Source: Aeolococcus sp050734155 (lineage in GTDB: Bacteria; Chloroflexota; Dormibacteria; Aeolococcales; Aeolococcaceae). Taken from it: a stretch of DNA of 33,947 bases. Every line of letters starts with the position of its first letter. Within the stretch, counting starts at the first letter, position 1. Shown here one piece after another: positions 7,351 to 15,218 of the stretch. The stretch is from positions 1 to 33,947 of the forward strand of contig JBOHUD010000016.1 of assembly GCA_050734155.1 (NCBI GenBank), read 5' to 3'. The translations under genes and the position numbers were made by a program. Under the pieces are notes generated by a model. It saw only the letters and a program-made list of their open reading frames with translations. It was not told where the DNA came from and did not search any database.

Positions 7351-7614
7351 CTACACGTGCAGGAACGACTTCACCAGCTGGATCACGAGCACCGCGCCGC
7401 CTCCCTTGACGAGCATGTCCACCAGGAACCCGGAGCCCGACTCCTGGTGCTGCATCACCTTGTGGAGGCTGGAGAACGCCACTCCCGCGGGGATCAGGTA
7501 CTCGCCGGCGGTGAGCAGGGGGCTGGCGATCGTGTCCCAGACGTGCAGGGTGTCGCGGCTGGGATCGACCTGCACGTCCATCAGGAGATGGACGAGGAAC
7601 GTGAGCGTGGTCAT
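7351..7614 (-). CDS. Two-TM VirB2/TrbC-like small membrane protein
   Basis: An 87-residue membrane protein with two hydrophobic segments (about 28-50 and 62-85) joined by a short polar loop (HKVMQHQESGSG). This is the layout of mature VirB2/TrbC-type pilins. It diverges from the VirB6/VirB4/M23 set, which supports a pilin or small channel-subunit role, though sequence identity to known VirB2 is not evident. ATG 7614 has GGGGAGGG about 9 nt upstream. A longer open frame reaching 7965 is spurious. The 85-residue protein at 32646-32903 has a similar layout and also neighbours a VirB6-like gene. Confidence 0.62.
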   Translation of the reverse strand: MTTLTFLVHLLMDVQVDPSRDTLHVWDTIASPLLTAGEYLIPAGVAFSSLHKVMQHQESGSGFLVDMLVKGGGAVLVIQLVKSFLHV

Positions 7615-7741
7615 CGGCGTGCCCTCCCCGGCGTCGGTGTGCTGACTGCGCGTCGCCCTCCCAGCCTGGGTCGCCGCCGCGGACAGAGCCGGGACGACGT
7701 GGTGGCAGACACGACCTTGTCCGCCCGGCGTCCGGTCGAAT

Positions 7742-7757
7742 TTGGCAACTGTTGGCA
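7742..7757. repeat. Phased direct repeat TTGGCA x2
   Basis: TTGGCA occurs at 7742-7747 and 7752-7757, exactly one helical turn apart, in the 145-nt gap between the divergent VirB2-like gene and the next plus-strand ORF. This suits tandem binding of a regulator, or chance. The rest of the gap shows no gene. Confidence 0.3.
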
Positions 7758-7759
7758 GC

Positions 7760-7954
7760 GTGACCGAGCTCATCGTCAGGGAGCTGCGGCTGCGCAGGTT
7801 TGAGGTGGTGGCGCCGGTCGCCCGGCCCTGCGCAGCCCCCGCCGCCGCGACGATCGACGACACCGAGCGTCGGCTGCGGGGCGCGCCGGGCGTGGAGCGC
7901 CTCGCCGTGCGCCACTCGCGGCGGCGCGGGCCGCCGGACGGGCTCAGCGTCTGA
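7760..7954 (+). CDS. Hypothetical small basic protein
   Basis: A 64-residue reading frame starting GTG, with high-GC third positions like its neighbours. It starts MTELIVRELRLRRFEVV, has an Ala/Pro stretch and a second half, ERRLRGAPGVERLAVRH, that could fold as a small alpha/beta domain. No family is recognised. No strong ribosome site or -10 at the usual spacing was seen. It fills the space before secretion locus A but may be a chance open frame. Confidence 0.33.
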   Translation: MTELIVRELRLRRFEVVAPVARPCAAPAAATIDDTERRLRGAPGVERLAVRHSRRRGPPDGLSV

Positions 7955-7998
7955 TCTCTGCGCACCGGTTTGTCCGCGGCCGGTCCGCGGCGGGGACC

Positions 7999-8004
7999 TA
8001 GCTT
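7999..8004 (+). promoter_or_regulatory. -10 box TAGCTT, leaderless promoter of secretion locus A
   Basis: TAGCTT starts 12 nt before ATG 8011, so transcription should begin at that ATG, the first codon of a 14-residue mini-ORF. TTGTCC at 7970-7975 is too far (23 nt) to be a convincing -35. Confidence 0.5.
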
Positions 8005-8010
8005 GCCGGC

Positions 8011-8055
8011 ATGGTGGCCAGGGGGCGAGGCGAGGTGGGGGCGCGGCGATGGTGA
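8011..8055 (+). CDS. 14-residue leader mini-ORF overlapping the virB6-like start
   Basis: Reads MVARGRGEVGARRW and then TGA at 8053-8055. The stop overlaps the downstream virB6-like ATG (8049-8051) in another frame. With the -10 box exactly 12 nt upstream, this ATG would be the first codon of the mRNA and could be translated leaderlessly. The Gly/Glu codons also supply a GAGGTGGGGG ribosome site for the downstream gene. Translation of the mini-ORF could therefore deliver ribosomes to the VirB6-like start. This is inference from layout; the peptide itself may have no function. Confidence 0.42.
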   Translation: MVARGRGEVGARRW

Positions 8056-9677
8056 CGCCGGCGGCTGTGCAGCTCCATCTGGTGCTCTCCTCCTGCGGTC
8101 CCTTCGGCTTCATCCCCGACTCCGTCTGCAACCTCTTCGGTGACGCCTCGAGCGCCGTGTCGCAGGCGCTGGAGGTGATCCAGAACCCATTCCGCTGGCT
8201 GTACCACCACACGCTCGGAGCCCCGGTCCCGCAGGGCCCCGGCGATCCCGGCTGGGACGCGTGCCAGGCCGATTGGACCCAGGCGGCGTGCCCCAAGCTC
8301 ATCGACCAGCTGCGCCCTGCCAATGTCACGCTGGCGCAGAGCTGGCCGCGCCTCTACGGCGCGCTCTCCGTGTCGGGCGTGTTCATCGCCATGACCTGCG
8401 CCGTGGTGCGGGTGGTGCGCGGCGTCTTCGACGAACGCGCCGGCGCGATGCACCTGGTGGTCGACAACGTGGTGCGCGCCGTGGTGGCCGGCGGGCTGCT
8501 GGTGGCCCCCACCCCCGACAACTCGCTCTTGCTCAATCTCATCAGGGTGAGCACCGCGGCATCCGGCCGGATCGCCGCGGCGGCGGGCGGCGCGGTGGCC
8601 TCGGCCTTCACCAGCAACCTCGACCTCGGCGCCGTGGTGGGCAACATCGCCGCCACCGGATTTGGGCTCGCCGGCATCGGCGACTTCCTGGTGGCGATCC
8701 CCATCCTCCTGGTCGCCGTCGCCTTCGTGTATCTGCTCTGTCTGTACCTGCTGCGAATCGTCCAGCTGGTCTTCGCCGTCGCCTCTGCGCCGCTCTTCGT
8801 GGGGATCGCGGTGTACGACCATCGCAATCGCTTCGTGCAGTGGTGGCTCGACCTGTTCACCTCCGCGATGCTGCTGCCGGTCATCCTCGCCGTCTGCGGT
8901 TCGCTGACAGCCGGGGTCGCCCTGTTCTTTCTGGGCGGCAGCCAGGGTGGCCCGTCCATCGGTGGCGCGGTGGAGGCGGTGGTGCGCACGCTGCTCGCCT
9001 GTTTCGCCGTGCTCGGCGGGGTGTGGATGACCGGCAAGGCGGTCCACGGGCTGGCCTGGCGCAGCTTCAGCCACGGCGGCATCACCGGCGCGGCCACGGC
9101 GGTGTCGACCACTGTCATGGCGCTGCCCAACGCCGCCACCGACCTCTCGGCGCTGCTGCGCATCGGCGGCCGCGAATCGCGGGGCGCCGGGATGCTGGAG
9201 ACCATCAGCCGCAGACAGCGCAGCTCCGCCGCCGGCTCCGCGGGCAGCCGGCCAGTCAGCGAGACCGGGCTGGTGGTGGGCGCCGCCGCCGCAGGCCACG
9301 CCGCCGCCATGGCCGGCGAGAGCGGCGAGGTGGATGCGGGCATCGAGGCCGCCGCTGGGGCGGACTTCAGCCGGCACGCCGGGGTGGCCGGAGTCCTCGA
9401 GGCGCCGGCGATGCAGCGTGCCTTCAACCAGGTGGTGGGTGCGGCGGTGGGCCGTTTCGCGGCCGGCGACGAGGGCCGGCGCGTGGTGGTCCTGGCCACC
9501 CGGCACCTCGATCCGTCGGAGCCGGAGCAGTCCCAGCGGATCGCCGAGTACACCAGGGCGATGGCGGCGGACGCCCGCCTCGGTGGCGCGGTCGCCGGAG
9601 CGACGCTGGCCAGCCTTCTCCACAACCAGGCACCGGACCTCGCCCCCATCCTGGGCCGGCCGGCGGCGCTGCGGTGA
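8049..9677 (+). CDS. VirB6/TrbL-like polytopic membrane protein
   Basis: A 542-residue protein with about six membrane helices (roughly 102-123, 138-155, 213-235, 238-257, 274-298, 312-330). A soluble N-terminal part has four cysteines, and a 200-residue Ala/Gly-rich tail follows the last helix. The central block, a long paired hydrophobic stretch followed by APLFVGIAVYDHRNRFVQWWLDLFTS, resembles the VirB6/TrbL superfamily signature, where a Trp/Arg-containing loop follows the core helices. Such proteins form the inner-membrane channel of type IV secretion systems. ATG 8049 sits inside the mini-ORF. Its stop shares GTGA with the next start, so it is coupled to the VirB4 gene, which strengthens the call. 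Confidence 0.78.
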   Translation: MVTPAAVQLHLVLSSCGPFGFIPDSVCNLFGDASSAVSQALEVIQNPFRWLYHHTLGAPVPQGPGDPGWDACQADWTQAACPKLIDQLRPANVTLAQSWPRLYGALSVSGVFIAMTCAVVRVVRGVFDERAGAMHLVVDNVVRAVVAGGLLVAPTPDNSLLLNLIRVSTAASGRIAAAAGGAVASAFTSNLDLGAVVGNIAATGFGLAGIGDFLVAIPILLVAVAFVYLLCLYLLRIVQLVFAVASAPLFVGIAVYDHRNRFVQWWLDLFTSAMLLPVILAVCGSLTAGVALFFLGGSQGGPSIGGAVEAVVRTLLACFAVLGGVWMTGKAVHGLAWRSFSHGGITGAATAVSTTVMALPNAATDLSALLRIGGRESRGAGMLETISRRQRSSAAGSAGSRPVSETGLVVGAAAAGHAAAMAGESGEVDAGIEAAAGADFSRHAGVAGVLEAPAMQRAFNQVVGAAVGRFAAGDEGRRVVVLATRHLDPSEPEQSQRIAEYTRAMAADARLGGAVAGATLASLLHNQAPDLAPILGRPAALR

Positions 9678-12310
9678 CCGCGCTGCCACGCACCATCCGG
9701 GTGCCGCTCAACGTCGACGCGCAGTTCCGTCTGCCGATGGGCCCGGCGGTGCTCCCGGTCCGCTCGCTGATCCTGGCGGGAGTGGCCAGCCCGGTCGCGT
9801 ACGCTCTCCTGGCGTTTCGCCTGCCTGGGCTGTGGGGCGCGGCGGCGGCCGGGTTCGTGCTCGCGGCCGCCGCCTCGTTTGGATTGCCCGAGCGGCAGGG
9901 AGTGTGGATCGGCACCCATCTCGCCTATCGCCACGCCTGGCGCGTGCTGCCGTCGACGGTGACGCGGGGAGGTGCGGCCCGGGCACGGGTCCGCGAGGTG
10001 GACGGCTCCATACATGTCAGCCGGGAACGGCCGCTGCGCACCCGGGTCCGGGCTTCGGAACGCTGGCGCGCGGTCGCCTCCATCCCGGCCACCTCGGCGG
10101 ACATCGCCGGGGTGCTCCGGCTGGATCCGGGCGGCCATCGCGGCATCCTGGTCCTGGAGGGCCCACCGCTGAGCGTCTCCAGCGCCGGCTACCTGGAGTG
10201 GTGCAGCGCGGTGATCGGCTGGGTGCGGTCGCTGGACTGCCCGGTGCAGTTCCTCACCCTGATGACCCACCACGATGCCGACCGCGTCGGCGACGCCTTC
10301 GATCGCCGCGTCGCCGGCTGGCCGCGAACCCCGCTGTGCGAGATCGAGCGCGAGCTCGCCGGGACGCTCGCCGAGACCACCCTGGGCCTGCGCCACTACC
10401 TGGTCCTGGCACCGGGAGCGGCGGGCGACGACGGGGTGCCGCAGCTTGCCGTCCCCTGGCGATCGCGCCGAGCGCGACCCGCCACCGAACAGGACGCCGA
10501 GCGGGTCGTGCAGTCGGCGCTGCGCATGGCCCCGGGATTCGCCGTGGCCGCCCGCCCCGCCGATCGCGACGACATCGCCGCCCTGCTCGCGCACACCGTC
10601 CTCGGCGCCCCCCGGTCCCTGGTCGGCCGCGGCGTCCTCCACGTCGGTGAGCGCCACCACGTGGTGCTGACCGCAACCCGGCTGCCCGCGGTGATCGAGG
10701 TCGGCGCGGTGGTGGACGCGCTCACCCGCGCCCACGCGCACGGCATGGCCAGCCTGCACATCTATCCGGTGGCGTCCGCGGTGGCGCAGAAGCATCTGCA
10801 CCGCCGCTCCTCGATGCTGCGCTACGCGGAGCGGCGCGGGGCCGATGCCGTGGAGGCGCAGGTCGCCCTCCAGGACACCACCGAGGTGGTGGCGGCGCTG
10901 GCGCAGCGCGACATCGTGCCCTGCCGGGTGGCCCTCACCCTCTCGGTGGCGCACAGCGGGCGGGACAGTGCCCTGCAGGCCGCCGAGCGTCTCGGTGCGG
11001 TCCTCGCCGCACATGGATTCCACGTCACCGAGGTCGATGGGCCCGGTTTCCTGCCGGCTCTGGCGCTGGCGCCGGGGTGGGGCCCGCTGGCGCGCAGCCT
11101 GGTGCTCACCTCCGATTCCGTCGCCGCCCGCATGCTCCCTTGCCTGGGAACACCGTTCGCCGACGTCGGTGCCCCGCTGGTCGGCCTCAACGTCCAGAAC
11201 GGCACGCCGGCGTACTTCTCGGTCTGGAGCCAGCCCAATCACAACCTGGTGGTGGTGGGGAGCTCCGGCGCAGGCAAGTCGGTCGCCGCCAAGACACTGC
11301 TGATCCGCCACGTCATGGAGGGCGTCGACGCCGTCGTCATCGACCCCGACTCCGAGTACCGCTCGGTGATGCAGGCGGTTGGTGGACGCTATCTCGAGCT
11401 CGGCGTGGAGGCTCTGAACCCGCTCGAGGTCGCCGCTCGGACCGCACCCGACGCGGCCGCGGGGCTGGTGCTGCCGATCCTCTCGGTGATGGCCGGCGAT
11501 GACCGCGGCGTTCGCGACGGACGCCCGATACGCCGGCTCCCCGACGAGGACCAGGGCTGGCTGCACGGCGAGCTGGTCGACTTCTTCAGCGCGCGGAGCG
11601 GCCGGGCCACGCCCGCGTTGATGCGCGACGCGGTGGAACACCTGGAGCAGCAGTCGCTGGCGCGCGCCCTTACCGATCGCGAACGCGATCGCTGCCGGAT
11701 CATCACGGCGCGGCTGCGGCGCTTCACGCAGGGACGGCGGGCGGCGGTCTTCGATCGTCCCTCGACCTTCGCGGTGGGCAGCCGCCCCATCGCCATCGGT
11801 CTCAAGTCATTTGCGATGACCTACGGCGCGGATCTCACGCCCGCGCTGGCGGTGCTGCTCACCGCCATCCTGGAGGCTCTCGAGAAACGGCGCGGGCGCA
11901 TGATCGTGGTCGTCGACGAGGCCCACCGGATCACCTCCGATCCCGATGCCGGCGAGGTGCTCGGCCAGCTGGTCCGGCAGGCGCGCAAGCATGGCGCAGG
12001 CGTGTGGATGCTGTCGCAGCGAGTCGAGGACTTCGTGCGCACCGACCTCGGCCGCACCCTGGCCGCGACCTCGTCATCGAAGCTCGTGCTCGGCACCGAG
12101 GAGGCCGTCGTCGAGGACGTCCGCGAGGTGTTCAAGCTGCGTGATGAGGAGGTCGCCGCCATCTGCCCGTCCAGCCAGGGGCGGGGGGTGCTCCTCGCCG
12201 GGCCCGAACGGGCGGTGGTCAGCATCCTCCCCGGGCCCGCCATCATGGCCCTGGCCGACACCAGGGCGGAACCATCACGGGGGATTGCTGAGCCGGCGAG
12301 GACGTGGTGA
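9674..12310 (+). CDS. VirB4-type T4SS ATPase with PrgI/VirB3-like N-terminus
   Basis: An 878-residue VirB4/TrbE-type ATPase that powers type IV secretion. Residues 1-95 hold two hydrophobic segments (about 28-70), like the PrgI/VirB3 membrane subunit that is fused to or precedes VirB4 in many systems. A long middle region follows. The C-terminal RecA-like domain has Walker A GSSGAGKS (529-536), VVIDPDSEY, and Walker B VVVDEAHR with Asp748-Glu749. HGAGVWMLSQRVEDF and LGRTLAATSSSKLVLG mark the sensor region, as in VirB4/HerA proteins. All catalytic motifs are intact. The start GTG 9674 overlaps the previous stop (GTGA), and the stop overlaps the next ATG by one base. A frame extending back to 8261 is antisense-like noise. 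Confidence 0.92.
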   Translation: MTALPRTIRVPLNVDAQFRLPMGPAVLPVRSLILAGVASPVAYALLAFRLPGLWGAAAAGFVLAAAASFGLPERQGVWIGTHLAYRHAWRVLPSTVTRGGAARARVREVDGSIHVSRERPLRTRVRASERWRAVASIPATSADIAGVLRLDPGGHRGILVLEGPPLSVSSAGYLEWCSAVIGWVRSLDCPVQFLTLMTHHDADRVGDAFDRRVAGWPRTPLCEIERELAGTLAETTLGLRHYLVLAPGAAGDDGVPQLAVPWRSRRARPATEQDAERVVQSALRMAPGFAVAARPADRDDIAALLAHTVLGAPRSLVGRGVLHVGERHHVVLTATRLPAVIEVGAVVDALTRAHAHGMASLHIYPVASAVAQKHLHRRSSMLRYAERRGADAVEAQVALQDTTEVVAALAQRDIVPCRVALTLSVAHSGRDSALQAAERLGAVLAAHGFHVTEVDGPGFLPALALAPGWGPLARSLVLTSDSVAARMLPCLGTPFADVGAPLVGLNVQNGTPAYFSVWSQPNHNLVVVGSSGAGKSVAAKTLLIRHVMEGVDAVVIDPDSEYRSVMQAVGGRYLELGVEALNPLEVAARTAPDAAAGLVLPILSVMAGDDRGVRDGRPIRRLPDEDQGWLHGELVDFFSARSGRATPALMRDAVEHLEQQSLARALTDRERDRCRIITARLRRFTQGRRAAVFDRPSTFAVGSRPIAIGLKSFAMTYGADLTPALAVLLTAILEALEKRRGRMIVVVDEAHRITSDPDAGEVLGQLVRQARKHGAGVWMLSQRVEDFVRTDLGRTLAATSSSKLVLGTEEAVVEDVREVFKLRDEEVAAICPSSQGRGVLLAGPERAVVSILPGPAIMALADTRAEPSRGIAEPARTW

Positions 12311-13011
12311 TGGGGGCGCCGCTGCTCGCCGCCGAGGTGCTGGGTTCGCGCGGCCTGCGCCGCCTCCTGGGGTGCGGCTGTGCTGCCCTCGCGGCGATCG
12401 TGGTGCTGCCGGTGCTGGTGCTCATCTCCGTCCTGAACGGCGTCATTCCTGCCTCCGGCGAGCTGGCCGCCAACCAGGTGGACGGCGGCAGCGGAGTCAT
12501 CATCGGCGCGGGCGAGCCGCTGCCGCCCGGCAGCTTCAGCGTCAGCCAGGGATTCGGCTGCACGCGCGTCCCCGCGGAGCCGGCGCCCCCGCCGGGCTAC
12601 GCCTGCCCCCCTGACCCCGCCCACCGAAACTACGTCCGCTTCCACACCGGCATCGACCTCGCCGCCCGGAGCGGCGTGCCGGTGTTCGCGGTGGTCGCCG
12701 GGTCGGTGCGGGTGGTCAGGTCCGCGGTGGGCTTCGGGCTGCACGTCCTGCTCGTCGCCCCGGCTACGGCGGGACCGCAGGTCGAGTACCTGTACGGGCA
12801 CCTCAGCGGGGTCAGCGTGTCCAACGGACAGTCGGTCAGCGCCGGCCACCAGATCGGCGCGGTGGGCAGCAGCGGCAACAGCACCGGCCCCCATCTCCAC
12901 TTCGAGGTCGATGTCGGCGCCCGCCCGGTCAATCCCTGCGCGACCTTCCCGCGGGGATACCTGGCTCCGGCAGGCATCGCCGCCGCCGGATGCCTGGCGT
13001 CGGCGATGTGA
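12310..13011 (+). CDS. Membrane-anchored M23 peptidoglycan endopeptidase
   Basis: A 233-residue protein with one hydrophobic anchor (about 22-45), a 55-residue linker containing two cysteines, and a LytM/M23 metallopeptidase domain. Zinc ligands are complete: His112 and Asp116 in HTGID, and His195/His197 in HLH. It should cut peptide cross-links in the wall on the outer face of the membrane. Last in the virB6-virB4 unit, it is a good candidate for the wall-opening role played by VirB1 transglycosylases in other type IV systems. ATG 12310 was chosen over two in-frame GTGs because GAGGA (12298-12302) is 7 nt away. It overlaps the VirB4 stop by one base. Confidence 0.86.
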   Translation: MGAPLLAAEVLGSRGLRRLLGCGCAALAAIVVLPVLVLISVLNGVIPASGELAANQVDGGSGVIIGAGEPLPPGSFSVSQGFGCTRVPAEPAPPPGYACPPDPAHRNYVRFHTGIDLAARSGVPVFAVVAGSVRVVRSAVGFGLHVLLVAPATAGPQVEYLYGHLSGVSVSNGQSVSAGHQIGAVGSSGNSTGPHLHFEVDVGARPVNPCATFPRGYLAPAGIAAAGCLASAM

Positions 13012-13088
13012 GCGGCCGCCGTCGGCAGTGACCACCGGCACCTGGGGCGCGGGTGCCGTGGGGGAAGCGCACCGGCCGCCGCTCGTCC

Positions 13089-13094
13089 TAAGGT
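13089..13094 (+). promoter_or_regulatory. -10 box TAAGGT, leaderless promoter
   Basis: TAAGGT begins 13 nt before GTG 13102. The box overlaps another GTG (13093), which argues that 13102 rather than 13093 is the start of the ligase gene. Confidence 0.48.
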
Positions 13095-13101
13095 GGGCCT
13101 G

Positions 13102-15069
13102 GTGAGCGGCACCGGGACGTCGGCGACACGCCCGCACGCTTGGAGTCCGACCCCAGAGCAGATGGAGCGGAGCCGGCTCCGCGCCTTCATGACCATGCTC
13201 GGCGTCGACGATCTCGAGGAGCTGAACGACCTGGCGCGTCGTGACCCCGAGCGTTTCTGGGCGGCCGCCATCGACGACATCGGGATCGGCTGGCGGCAGC
13301 GCCCCACCCGCATGCGCGACACCAGCGAGGGTCTCGCCTTCACCCGCTGGTGGAGCGGCGGGCGCCTCAACCTTGCCGAAAACGCGGCCCACCGCTGGGC
13401 GCGGACCCACCCCGACTCGGATGCCGTGGTCTGGGAGGGCGACGACGGCACCGAGCGGGTCTGGAGCCGTCTCCAGCTGGCCGCCGAGACGTCCCGCTGC
13501 GCCAACGGGCTGCGCCAGCTCGGTGTGGGGCCGGGCGACGGTGTCGGTGTCTGCCTGCCCATGGTTCCCGAGACGGTGGCCGTCTTCCTGGCCTGCTCGG
13601 CGGTGGGGGCCATCGTCATCCCCCTGTTCAGCGGCTACGGCGCCGGCGCCATCATCGCCCGCCTCCAGGATTGCGATGCCCGGGTCCTGGTCATCGCCGA
13701 CGCGCTGCTGCGCCGCGGCCGACCGGTGCCGATGAAACCGGTCGCCGACGAGGTCGCGGAGCAGACGCCGTCGCTGCGCCACGTCATCGTGGTGCGCCGC
13801 CTGGGCACGATCGACGTCGCCATGCGTCCCGGCCGCGACGTCTGGTACGACGAGCTCACCACCGCCCAGCCGTCGTCGGCTCCGGTCCACGACAGCGGAG
13901 CGGACGACCCCTTCATGCTGATCTACACCAGCGGGACGACCGGCCGGCCCAAGGGCACCGTCCATGTGCAGGGCGGGTTTCCCATCAAGGCCACCCAGGA
14001 CATGGTCCACTGCTTCGACGTTGGCCCGAGCGACCGCTTGCTGTGGTTCACCGACATCGGCTGGATGATGGGGCCGTGGGCCATCTGCGCCACCCTGAGC
14101 ATCGGCGCAACCCTGGTTCTCTTCGAGGGGCTCCCCGACCATCCGGGGCCGGATCGCCTCTGGTCGGTGGCGCACAGGCACGGGGTCACCGTGCTGGGCG
14201 TCGCCCCCACCGTGGTGCGCGCCCTGATGCGCCACGGCGATGGCCCCGCTCGTTCCCACGACCTCTCCTCGCTGCGCGTCCTGGGAGCCAGCGGAGAGCC
14301 CTGGAACGCCGGCCCCTGGCAGTGGTTTCTCGACAACATCGGCGGAGGGCGCTGCCCCATCATCAACTACAGCGGCGGCACCGAGGTGGGCGGCGGCATC
14401 CTCTCCGGCAACATGCTGACCCCGCTCAACCCCTGCGCGTTCGCAGGCCCGTGCCCGGGCATGGACGTCGACGTTCTTGACGAGAATGGCAACAGCGTTC
14501 GCGGCCAGGTGGGCGAGCTGGTGGTGCGCTCGCCGTGGCCGGGAATGACCCGGGGCTTCTGGCACGACCGCGAGCGATACCTCGAGACCTACTGGTCGCG
14601 ATGGCCGGACGTCTGGGTGCACGGTGACTGGGCCGAGGTCGGTGCTGATGGCCTGTGGTACATCCGCGGACGCAGCGACGACACCATCAAGCTCGCCGGC
14701 AAGCGGCTGGGTCCCGCCGAGGTGGAGTCGGCGCTCGTGGCCCATCCCGACGTTGCCGAGGCGGCGGCCATCGGCGTCCCCGACGAGATCAAGGGCGAGG
14801 CCCTGGTGTGCTTCGTCGTGCTCAGGCCGGGCGTCGCCGACAGCGACGCGCTGCGGACTGCGCTGGCCGAGCGGGTCGGTGCTGCGATGGGCAGGGCGCT
14901 GCGACCGAAAGCAGTGCTGGCGATTGCCGAGCTGCCCAGGACCCGCAATGCCAAGGTGCTGCGCCGCATCGTGCGGGCGGTGTACCTGGGCAGCGATCCC
15001 GGCGATCTCTCCTCGCTGGAGAACCACGCAGCCATCGCGGCGCTGGAGGCGGTGCGCGCCCGGCCCTGA
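13102..15069 (+). CDS. AMP-forming acyl-CoA synthetase, acetyl/propionyl-CoA synthetase-like
   Basis: A 655-residue adenylate-forming ligase that activates a carboxylic acid with ATP and joins it to CoA. It has an acetyl-CoA-synthetase-type N-terminus (about residues 40-60, ending DPERFWAAA). The P-loop is YTSGTTGRPKG (275-285). NYSGGTEVGGGI is the substrate/AMP loop. HGDWAEVGADGLWYIRGRSDD is the hinge region, GKRLGPAEVE the start of the small domain, and Lys618 in RTRNAKVLRR the adenylation lysine. Overall it lies near short-chain acyl-CoA synthetases, but the acid is uncertain. The start is discussed with its promoter. No partner gene follows; about 150 nt of non-coding sequence separate it from the S53 peptidase. 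Confidence 0.9.
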   Translation: MSGTGTSATRPHAWSPTPEQMERSRLRAFMTMLGVDDLEELNDLARRDPERFWAAAIDDIGIGWRQRPTRMRDTSEGLAFTRWWSGGRLNLAENAAHRWARTHPDSDAVVWEGDDGTERVWSRLQLAAETSRCANGLRQLGVGPGDGVGVCLPMVPETVAVFLACSAVGAIVIPLFSGYGAGAIIARLQDCDARVLVIADALLRRGRPVPMKPVADEVAEQTPSLRHVIVVRRLGTIDVAMRPGRDVWYDELTTAQPSSAPVHDSGADDPFMLIYTSGTTGRPKGTVHVQGGFPIKATQDMVHCFDVGPSDRLLWFTDIGWMMGPWAICATLSIGATLVLFEGLPDHPGPDRLWSVAHRHGVTVLGVAPTVVRALMRHGDGPARSHDLSSLRVLGASGEPWNAGPWQWFLDNIGGGRCPIINYSGGTEVGGGILSGNMLTPLNPCAFAGPCPGMDVDVLDENGNSVRGQVGELVVRSPWPGMTRGFWHDRERYLETYWSRWPDVWVHGDWAEVGADGLWYIRGRSDDTIKLAGKRLGPAEVESALVAHPDVAEAAAIGVPDEIKGEALVCFVVLRPGVADSDALRTALAERVGAAMGRALRPKAVLAIAELPRTRNAKVLRRIVRAVYLGSDPGDLSSLENHAAIAALEAVRARP

Positions 15070-15218
15070 GGGATCGCCGCGCGGACACGCGGTGGACAAA
15101 GTGGACGCGCTCGCGTCAGTCGCCGCGGACCGCCCCACGGCGGCGCCCACGCGGTGTCAGGATCGGCGGCTTTTTCCGCGCCGCACCGCAAGCGGCATCG
15201 CTCGCGAGGTTCTGCACC

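Noticed and set aside
7615..7965. Long N-terminal extension of the two-TM VirB2-like protein
   Set aside because: The extension is Arg/Ser-rich noise. ATG 7614 has a good ribosome site and begins the hydrophobic protein.
8354..11641. Very long minus-strand open frame opposite the VirB6/VirB4 genes
   Set aside because: High GC content removes stops on the opposite strand. The translation has no recognisable domain, while the plus strand has complete VirB4 motifs.
11821..15150. 1109-codon minus-strand open frame
   Set aside because: It spans three plus-strand genes with clear domains and has low-complexity composition typical of a shadow frame.
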